Assembly (NCBI GenBank): GCA_027579435.1
Contig: JANBPK010000777.1
Span: 83,815-147,814 of the forward strand
Length of the DNA stretch: 64,000 nt
Reading direction: 5' to 3'
From: Candolleomyces eurysporus
Taxonomy: Eukaryota; Basidiomycota; Agaricomycetes; Agaricales; Psathyrellaceae
The stretch's first letter is position 1. The number at the start of each line of letters is the position of its first letter. The notes under the pieces were generated by a model. That model did not search any database. It worked only from the letters and a program-made list of their open reading frames with translations, and had not been told where the DNA came from. Below are positions 57,339 to 64,000 of the stretch, one piece after another. A program made the translations under genes and the position numbers.

Positions 57339-59206
57339 TGGTTACCTAGCACCGCATTTGCAAGGCAAACAGAGAACGATGAGCGTGAAAGCGTAAGGAG
57401 GGGAGGCTCAGGCAGTGTTGCATCAACTGGCAGAAACATGAGGTGATTCTTTCCATCAAGGGAGAGAAGCCATCCAGTGGGTGTCTGACTGCCGCGAGGG
57501 TCAGCTACCTTCTCCACCATGTAGAAAACTTGCAGATCCCACACCCGCACAGTTTTGTCGCTTGAGCCCGACACAATTCGATTGCCGTTGCTCGAGAATG
57601 CAACTGACCAAACCCAAGCAGTGTGACCATTCAGCACGCTCTGCAGCTTGCCTGTGGACGCATCCCACACCCGCACGGAGTGGTCATGGGAGCCAGAGGC
57701 AATGCGAGCGCCATCTCTCGAGAATGCAATTGAATTAATCCAGCTAGTGTGACCCTCCAACACATGCTGCACCTTGCCTGTTGACAGGTCCCACACCCGC
57801 ACGGATNGGTCNTNCGAGCCCGAGGCAATGCGAGTGCCATCNCTTGAGAATGCAACTGAGCGAACNAAACCAGTGTGACCGTTCAGCGTGCTCTGCATTT
57901 TGCCTGTTGATACGTCCCACACCCGCACGGATTTGTCGTTTGAGCCCGAGACGATGCGAGTGCCATCGCTCGAGAATGCTACTGAGCGAACATTATCAGT
58001 GTGACCCAGCAGCATACTCTGCATCTCGCCTATTGACAGGTCCCACACCCGTACAGAAAGGTCGTCAGAGCCTGAGGCTATTAGAGTACCATTTCTTGCC
58101 GGTGAGAATGCAACTGACTGAACCCGACAAATGTGATCCTCCAGCACATTTTGCACCTCGCCTGTTGACATATTCCACACCCGCACGGTCTTGTCGTCCG
58201 AGCTTGAGGCAATGCGAGTGCCATCGTTTGAGAATGCAACTGAGGTAACCCCGCCAGTGTGACCCTGCAGCACACTCTGCACTCTGCCTGTTGATAGGTC
58301 CCACACCCGCACGGATTTGTCGATCGAGCCTGAGCCAATACGAGTGCCATCGTTCGAGAACACAACTGAATTTATGCAACCTTCCTGATCATCGACTCCT
58401 TGTGAAGCTGGGATAGCTTGGCTAATTCATCCTCCAACGTCTTCTTAAATTGTTTCATCCATGGATTTCTGTCTTCATCATATGTCCTGGGGTCGTCCAG
58501 CGCCTTCTCTAGTATCGCCAGCTGAGCGCCTGTCGACGCTATCCGCCTTTCAACGGCATCCATATTGTTTTTAACGGCCTGGTACTATATTCAGCCATGG
58601 GGTGTACGAAGAGATCTCGCGAACCTCTTTGATCTGGATAATCACCCTCGCAAGACTCAGAGCCATCTTCACTGGATTTCCGTTGACGATCTCCGACAGC
58701 CTTTTTATGAGCGTCTCCGTGAAACGTAGGGTAACGTTGAGTGCGTCCTTGGAAGATGAGGCAGGTGACGTCGCCGCTGAGCATGAGTTGACTGTCGCTT
58801 CAGTAGGCTTGCTGGTGGGCTCATTAGCTTGAGCTGCACGGGCGGTGACGGTCGAACTTTGAGGAGCTGAAGAGTAGTTGTTGCCGGCCTGCAAAACTGA
58901 GGAACCCGACGATATGTCGCCTGATTGAGTCGATAACTGTGCCGGCGCGCCATCTATATGGTGAGCTGAGACATCAGCTGTGGCAACTATTGGGCTATTA
59001 GCTAGGCGCAGCCATCGAGTCATAGAACTAACGATACTATGAAGCGACGCCGTTTCTCCACTACGGTCCTCACGAGCAGAGACTGGGGGTCGAGGTGAAG
59101 TTGACCGACTCTGTGGAGCGCTCCGCGATCCAGTTCTGAGCCGATCCCTCATGCGACTGATGAGGCCTTTGCGATCTTTGGAGCTTTGTGGACCTTCGTC
59201 AGCCAT
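57287..59206 (-). pseudogene. NACHT-WD40 (STAND) gene lacking its NTPase core
   Basis: The N-terminal part starts MADEGPQSSKDRKGLISRMR and carries the Ser/Pro-rich head and helical segment (DALNVTLRFTETLIKRLSEI, AVKNNMDAVERRIAST, WMKQFKKTLEDELAKLSQ) found before the NACHT domain of agaricomycete STAND receptors. A 41-bp intron joins its two exons. At 58372 the frame ends just after KESMIRKVA, and seven WD40 repeats begin at once in another frame (GCINSVVFSNDGTRI). No Walker A or B motif lies between. The family tail GWLLSLDGKNHLMFLPVDAT and GNQWHKCF follows the repeats. So about 1 kb or more encoding the NACHT domain has been deleted, with a frame break at the scar. The intact protein would be an NLR-like sensor in heterokaryon or innate-type responses. 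Confidence 0.8.
57530..58365 (-). repeat. seven WD40 repeats, about 126-bp near-identical units
   Basis: Units encode SVAFS-DGTRIASGS-D-SVRVWDLSTG-VQ-VL-GHT with few changes, all in one frame. One unit carries a short insertion (PARNG). Ns cluster in a single unit (57807-57866) where no homopolymer exists, which points to collapsed or mixed repeat copies in the assembly. Confidence 0.85.
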
Positions 59207-59361
59207 GTCGATGTTGAGGAAAGGAAAGGAGAATGTGAGGCTGAAGGGATAGGTTTGCCGCCTACACAGCCTCCACGTCGCGGGTTATTAAAACACGGAA
59301 AGCTACCGAAGGTCCGGGATAGCAATCATGGCTCTAAGTAACGAGCGCCTGCAGCCTGAGA

Positions 59362-60045
59362 TCAGACTGTAGTTACGAACAAGGAGACATATGTCGCCTC
59401 AGCCCCTCCTACCAATAACGTCCACAGAAAAACACAGAATATGCTCGCACGGCTAACTAGAAGACCAGATTTAGCAAGGATACCGACAAAGTAAACAACA
59501 GAAGAAAAAGNTGGAAGATAGAGAAACCGGACTTGAAGATTCAACTACCAGAAGGTCATAAGTACACAAATGAAGAGAGAGCCTTGAGCAACAAACAAGA
59601 TGGTGAGCCCTGATAAAGGCCCTATCCCTCCCACATGTACGTTGAGCCCCCCTCCGTTTCCGATCAGACCCTCGAGAGCCTTCGCTAGCGACTTTCAGCT
59701 CTGAATACAAGCTATCCATGCAGTAGTTGGCGGTGGTCATGTCAGTGGTAGAAGAGAAGGCAGCTCTTGAACTTGATCTTGAATTGAAGAGCGCTCGAGT
59801 TCGATAGCCGAAGATAAGAAACGCGAGTTCAACAGAAACCGAGAGAAGGCTTAGAACTGAAATTAAAAAGAGCTACAGCGGAGATGGTAAAGAAGGGTCG
59901 AGATTCGGAGAGGTGTTGATGGCGAAATGGAGGGAAAGCACGTTAAAGGAGTGAGATACGTTGGAAAGAACGGAAAGAGGAAACGGAAAACGACTCGGAG
60001 GGAGGGAAGGCAAGGGAAAAGAATGAGCAAAACGCAGAGCTCACC
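59362..60045 (-). CDS. putative multi-pass membrane protein, unrecognised
   Basis: Exon pieces encode successive hydrophobic segments. From a ctgtag acceptor (59872) comes LFLISVLSLLSVSVELAFLI then FGYRTRALFN; after an unresolved intron KSLAKALEGLIGNGGGLNVH and VGGIGPLSGLTILFVAQGSL then FICVLMTF; after a gtag...gttag intron holding the branch-like gctaaat, CRASIFCVFLWTLLVGGAEA and TYVSLFVTTV with a stop at 59362. At least three transmembrane helices with a Gly-rich loop recall fungal MARVEL-like proteins, but this is a guess. The N at 59511 lies in the last intron. The 5' exon was not resolved; a gtgagc donor at 60044 may end it. Confidence 0.45.
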
Positions 60046-61118
60046 GCCGACTTCTGTATCGCCTCTCCAACACAGCACTATCTACATCCGTGCCGTGTCG
60101 ACGAACGACAGGGCACCTGGCGAAGACTAGTCGAGGAATAGGTGTCCTCGAGATGGAGAAGTGGGGTGTCAGGAACATATGGGGCTGATACGAGGGGAAA
60201 CATGGAATCGGGACCATAAAGGTGCAACCAGCCCTACACGACCAAAGAGGGAGACCTGGGAGAGAAGGCCAACTAACGAGACGACGACGATCTTTTCTAC
60301 CGTCGTCATTCCCCTCCTAGTCTCCGGTATACCGTCTTCGATAACACTACTTGCGTCATTTTGGACCAACGATCGATTAAGCGGTTCTCCATGATGGCCC
60401 TGCCGAGCATCCAGGACGAAGATTAGCTTTGACCTTGCGACATGTGCAACTTCTATGAGGCCGCAGGCGAACTTCTCTCGAGGTCTCCCTGATATCACCC
60501 AGAGACTCCGGATAGAGACAGCTACGATTATATCATCAATTTACGAAGGTTAATTCTCGTTGAAACCAAGAGGGTTGGCTACGACCTCGAGAGTATGTCA
60601 CCGGAGGCCATACCCAACGAAATTTTCGCTACTTCGTACACTGGATATCAAGATGGGCTTTCTTTTTGGCGCCGTTATCTTCAGCTTCTAAGCATTCAAT
60701 AAAAAATGTGATGGAAACGCACCTGGTCCTGAAAGTCCTTTAGCTGAAGTCTTGTAATGTCGAGAATCAAGCCAAGGCTGGGCGCTTGTAGGCCATCTGG
60801 GATCAGATTTCAAGTTTCCCACGACACTTTACCAGCACGCGTCGAGCTCGCGCTGTTCGCCATCGTTGACGGCGACCTCGACAGTCTCGACAATCTCCTC
60901 AACATCCTCAATAAGCAGCTCGAGAATCGAATCCAAGGTATTGAATCTTTCTCATTGAGATTTGCCATGGGGTCTCGAGATCAGCTGCGGGTGGTTCATT
61001 CACAGCATCCCATGCAGCGCGACATACGAGGCATTCCAGACCCCAATGGCTTCAACATGATTCAATGTGATGATCATGGAAGCTAATTGCTCTTGATAAC
61101 TGTAGGACTGCTGCAAAA
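60046..61118. other. unassigned region upstream of CSN3
   Basis: No gene was established. A plus-strand frame at about 60830-60936 reads VELALFAIVDGDLDSLDNLL then NILNKQLENRIQ and meets a weak donor; it looks helical and may be an exon or relic. The remainder must contain the CSN3 promoter. Confidence 0.35.
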
Positions 61119-62872
61119 ATGGCGCCCAGCGACCCACTACAAGTCATGGATGCGATATTCCAGAAAGTCACCACCGCCGATTCAGTGATAAGCATTGCAA
61201 CATATCTGAAGAATATTAACCCTCAAGACCTGCGAGACGCTGCTTTATCAGGCCCATTGTCGAGCGGACAAGATCCTTTGTCGATCTTAACCGTACCTCA
61301 GAATACGTTGGTGGTGTTGTACATTCTGTGAGTCACGTACTTTGTTCTATGGAGGAAGCCAATCTAACCGCGATGGTCAACGCAGAACGGCGAGATTGTA
61401 CTCGCCAGCTAGCCAACCACCCTCTCTACAACTTCTGGAAGAGTTTTGTCGACACTTTGACCCTGAACAAGCGCGATTTGCGCCAGACAAAGGTGTGTCG
61501 ATTGGAAGTGGGCGTAAACGCGCACTGACCATCTACTAGTGACCCTGTTGGCAAAGGGTATTCAAAAACTAGCTTTGGCGCATAACACAGTGCGTTCTAC
61601 GCCTTTCAATCTAAAATTCACGCTAACGTTGACCGACCACCTAGCCTCGAGCTGCCATCCAGCCCTTACATCACCTGATCTCTCGATATCCTCCTCATCC
61701 CTCCTATCTAACGGCAATCCACCCAATATTCACATTGACGTGCCTCCAGGCGACAACTCCCGCGGCAGCCGTTCCAGTCCTCGAATACCCCATTACCAAC
61801 ATCGACCCCCACCTCTCAGACCTGAACTACAATGACAACCTGATTTATCATTATACGGGCGGAGTCATTTTAGCCATGCTCAAGAAATGGTCGGAGGCGG
61901 AGGAGTTTTTCGAGATTTGTGCTACGGCACCTGGAAGCGTCCCAGCTGCGTTGCAGATGGAGGCTTTGAAGAAGCTTCGCCTAGTGCAGCTGATCTCGAA
62001 AGGAAAGGTGGGGTTGTTTCTCCTTTGCTTCGCTCCTCCAGATCTGTCTTACTGAAATCGTTTCTCCCACTCCCCAGGTCACTGCTTTGCCGAAATACGC
62101 ACACCCTATACTCTCTAGGCAGTTTAAGGCATCGCCATACCATCAGTTCATCTCGTCCTACCCGCACAACGTCGACTCGCTCAAGGAGATCCTGCACAAA
62201 GAGCGTTCCCTGTTCTCGACTGTGGGTCTACCAACAATCACCGTTATCTTTCTTCAGCGATTACTGATTCTTGTTGCTCATATAGGACAAGAATGTCGGA
62301 CTGCTGCGCCAGGCCATCGACCGCGCACCTCGCTGGGCGCTAAAGAAGCTAACAGCAACATACCTATCGCTCAATCTCGCCGATATCGGGAAAGCCGTCA
62401 AGATCGATAGGGAGGACGAAGTTAGGCAACTACTCCTCGACATGGTGAGTCTCGTCTGCACCATCAAGCACCGCCCGCATCTCACTTTACATTCGCAGAT
62501 CGAATCTGGAGACATCTCAGCCTCCATCGCTGCTGACGGAAGCGTCACCTTCTCCGATCCTCCACCGCAGTTCAGCAGAGAACAGGTCGACCAGGTGCTC
62601 AAGAACGTTCAAGACCAAGGTGCTCTGCTTGAGTTCCTCGAGAAGGAGATGGCGAAGAGCAAAGAGTATTTAAGCAAGGTGTGTTTTCTTTCTCTGTTCT
62701 TTTCCCTCTCTCTTCCTTTTCGCTCCCTCTACTCCCCTTATCGATGAATATTGATGCATTCTACTAGGCTGTTAAAGGACGAGATGAAGGTTTCTCCGTC
62801 GCAGACGAAGACGTGTTCGCTCAATTCCAGGGTGGTGGAGCCGTTTGGGTAGACGAACCTGGATTCTCTTGA
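61119..62872 (+). CDS. CSN3: COP9 signalosome subunit 3
   Basis: This is a subunit of the COP9 signalosome, which removes NEDD8/Rub1 from cullins and so controls SCF-type ubiquitin ligases in the nucleus and cytosol. It starts MAPSDPLQVMDAIFQKVTTA. Helical repeats follow over several exons: SVISIATYLKNINPQDLRDA, FCRHFDPEQARFAPDKVTLL, NDNLIYHYTGGVILAMLKKW with SEAEEFFEICATAPG, QMEALKKLRLVQLISKGKV, and the PCI domain TDKNVGLLRQAIDRAPRWAL to LLLDMIESGDISASIAADGS, the winged-helix part. It ends AQFQGGGAVWVDEPGFS. The LIxxGK-type motif RLVQLISKGK typical of CSN3 is visible. All joins keep frame; about eight exons. Confidence 0.88.
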
Positions 62873-63530
62873 ACTCCATTATAGAGAACAATCCGCAATG
62901 ATGAATCGGATATTCCGATCGAGACGAGCCAATGTCTTTTTTCAACTTCTTGTTCCTCTTATCCTCCACGTACATGTTTCTCCAGTTGCTATCGAATTTG
63001 TATTATAATGCAACATCATGACTTGTCCCTAGCGCTCATGGCTACCTCCAATCCACACGGAAGCGGGTGAGTTGGGTATAGAGTAACGTGCTTGAGCTCT
63101 GGGTCGGTCCTAGTAACCTATGTCAAGATGAGTGATATTATTACAATCTCCAACGATGTATAATGCAAATATCATCGACAACCAAGATGGGCAGGCAGAG
63201 AAAATGCAATGTAATGTACGATATGTTGATAATCTACAAGAGCGTCATCGAAAGCGTAACCGAGTACTATGACCGAAAACAAGAGGCATTCGCAAACAAG
63301 AGATGAGTGTGGGGGAAGAGTGTCGAGAGCGTTGACAAGAAATGAATACTGAATGGGGAGGGACGCTGCTATCAATGCGAAATATGCCAGTTAATGAAAG
63401 ATAGCAGTCGTCCATTAACCAAAAAGCAAAGCTAGTAACTATGTGCGATTGCTCAGCAAATTCAAAGGAGGAAAGCAAAAAGCGGGGGCGAAGCGAAAGA
63501 AGAAATATCCGACAAATCCCAGTCCTCCAC
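62873..63530. other. convergent intergenic region
   Basis: The stretch holds the 3' flanks of CSN3 and of the minus-strand Gly/Pro-rich gene. No gene was recognised. Confidence 0.4.
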
Positions 63531-64000
63531 TCAGCCATAATTCAATCCCCCACCTCCACCACCCGCATCAGACGCAGGAGCCCTTCCTCCCCCTCCTCCC
63601 GGCGGCCCACCACCACCCTGATACCCACCCCCATTCATATTCACATTCGGCGGACCCCTCTTCTGGTTAGGATTCCCGAACCCACCGCCACTAGGACCCC
63701 GCCCGAGCGGAGCAGCAGGCTTCGGGGGCAACCCAGGAACCATAGGCCCAGGCCCACCACGCGGCATCCCATTCATATTGTTAGGAACAGGGTGAGGAGG
63801 GAACTGCGGGTACTGTCCCGGCCCTCCACCAGGCCCACCACCGGGACCATGCCGATTATACGGACCCCCTCCTCCTCCACCTCCACCTTGGCTCCAAGGA
63901 GGCATATGCACAGGCCCTCCAGGCCCTCCCCTCCCCATCATGCCCATATCATCACCAGGCACCCCGGGCGGCGGTCTAGAAGGCGGTTGACCAGGGCCTG
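63531..64000 (-). CDS. Gly/Pro-rich low-complexity protein, C-terminal part
   Basis: The minus strand is open from the window edge to a stop at 63531. It encodes low-complexity sequence: GPGQPPSRPPPGVPGDDMG, MMGRGGPGGPVHMPPWSQ, GGGGGGGGPYNRHGPGG, RGGPGPMVPGLPPKPAAP, NVNMNGGGYQGGGG and the end DAGGGGGGLNYG. Tails of this kind occur in RNA-binding proteins such as 3'-end processing or hnRNP-type factors, but the folded domains lie outside the window and no name is justified. Confidence 0.65.
   Translation of the reverse strand, partial: GPGQPPSRPPPGVPGDDMGMMGRGGPGGPVHMPPWSQGGGGGGGGPYNRHGPGGGPGGGPGQYPQFPPHPVPNNMNGMPRGGPGPMVPGLPPKPAAPLGRGPSGGGFGNPNQKRGPPNVNMNGGGYQGGGGPPGGGGGRAPASDAGGGGGGLNYG

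Noticed and set aside
60169..60498. Minus-strand frame with MTTVEKIVVV start
   Set aside because: It lies in a pyrimidine-rich, promoter-like tract, has no splice continuity with the membrane-protein exons, and resembles no family.
60757..61086. Separate gene directly upstream of CSN3
   Set aside because: Only one short helical stretch looks coding, the rest of the frame does not, and no splice partner was found.

Overview
The window is nuclear DNA of a filamentous basidiomycete, almost certainly an agaricomycete. Genes are split by many short GT-AG introns (about 45-80 bp). HIR1, CTP synthase, CSN3, NADP-GDH and COP9-type housekeeping genes sit beside families typical of agaricomycetes: DUF4336, C2H2 finger arrays, Crinkler-like proteins, TRANK1-like helicases and NACHT-WD40 remnants. 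I cannot name the genus. Nearly every N abuts a homopolymer run, so single-base frame breaks at those points are probably sequencing artefacts.

Layout. 0-7 kb: a C2H2 zinc-finger gene cut by the window edge, a DUF4336 gene and the histone chaperone HIR1. 7.9-25.2 kb is an accessory block: an MFS transporter, two paralogous P-loop NTPase genes, a decayed tRNA m5C methyltransferase (Trm4/NSUN2) fused to a duplicated 3' end of the MFS gene, and a TRANK1-like UvrD-family helicase with a duplicated TPR tail. 25.8-30.8 kb: a divergent two-gene acyl-CoA carboxylase (biotin carboxylase/BCCP subunit and carboxyltransferase subunit) that lacks mitochondrial presequences; the first subunit ends in the peroxisomal signal SKL. 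30.8-36.2 kb is mostly gene-poor. 36.2-44.7 kb is housekeeping: a mitochondrial DEAD-box helicase, CTP synthase and NADP-glutamate dehydrogenase.

44.7-60 kb is a second accessory block: Crinkler-like pieces and one nearly complete Crinkler-like gene, a hemerythrin-domain gene, a tiny secreted peptide, a decayed MOV10-like helicase, a NACHT-WD40 gene whose NTPase core is gone, and several short genes I do not recognise but whose introns and reading frames look genuine. 61-64 kb: COP9 signalosome subunit 3 and the C-terminus of a Gly/Pro-rich protein.

Themes. Two divergent pairs share short promoters (carboxylase subunits, about 200 bp; DEAD-box/CTP synthase, about 190-230 bp). The accessory blocks combine conflict or effector-type NTPases with recent duplications and relics, which suggests active gene turnover. 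Function statements for the P-loop, TRANK1-like and Crinkler-like genes are family-level inference.
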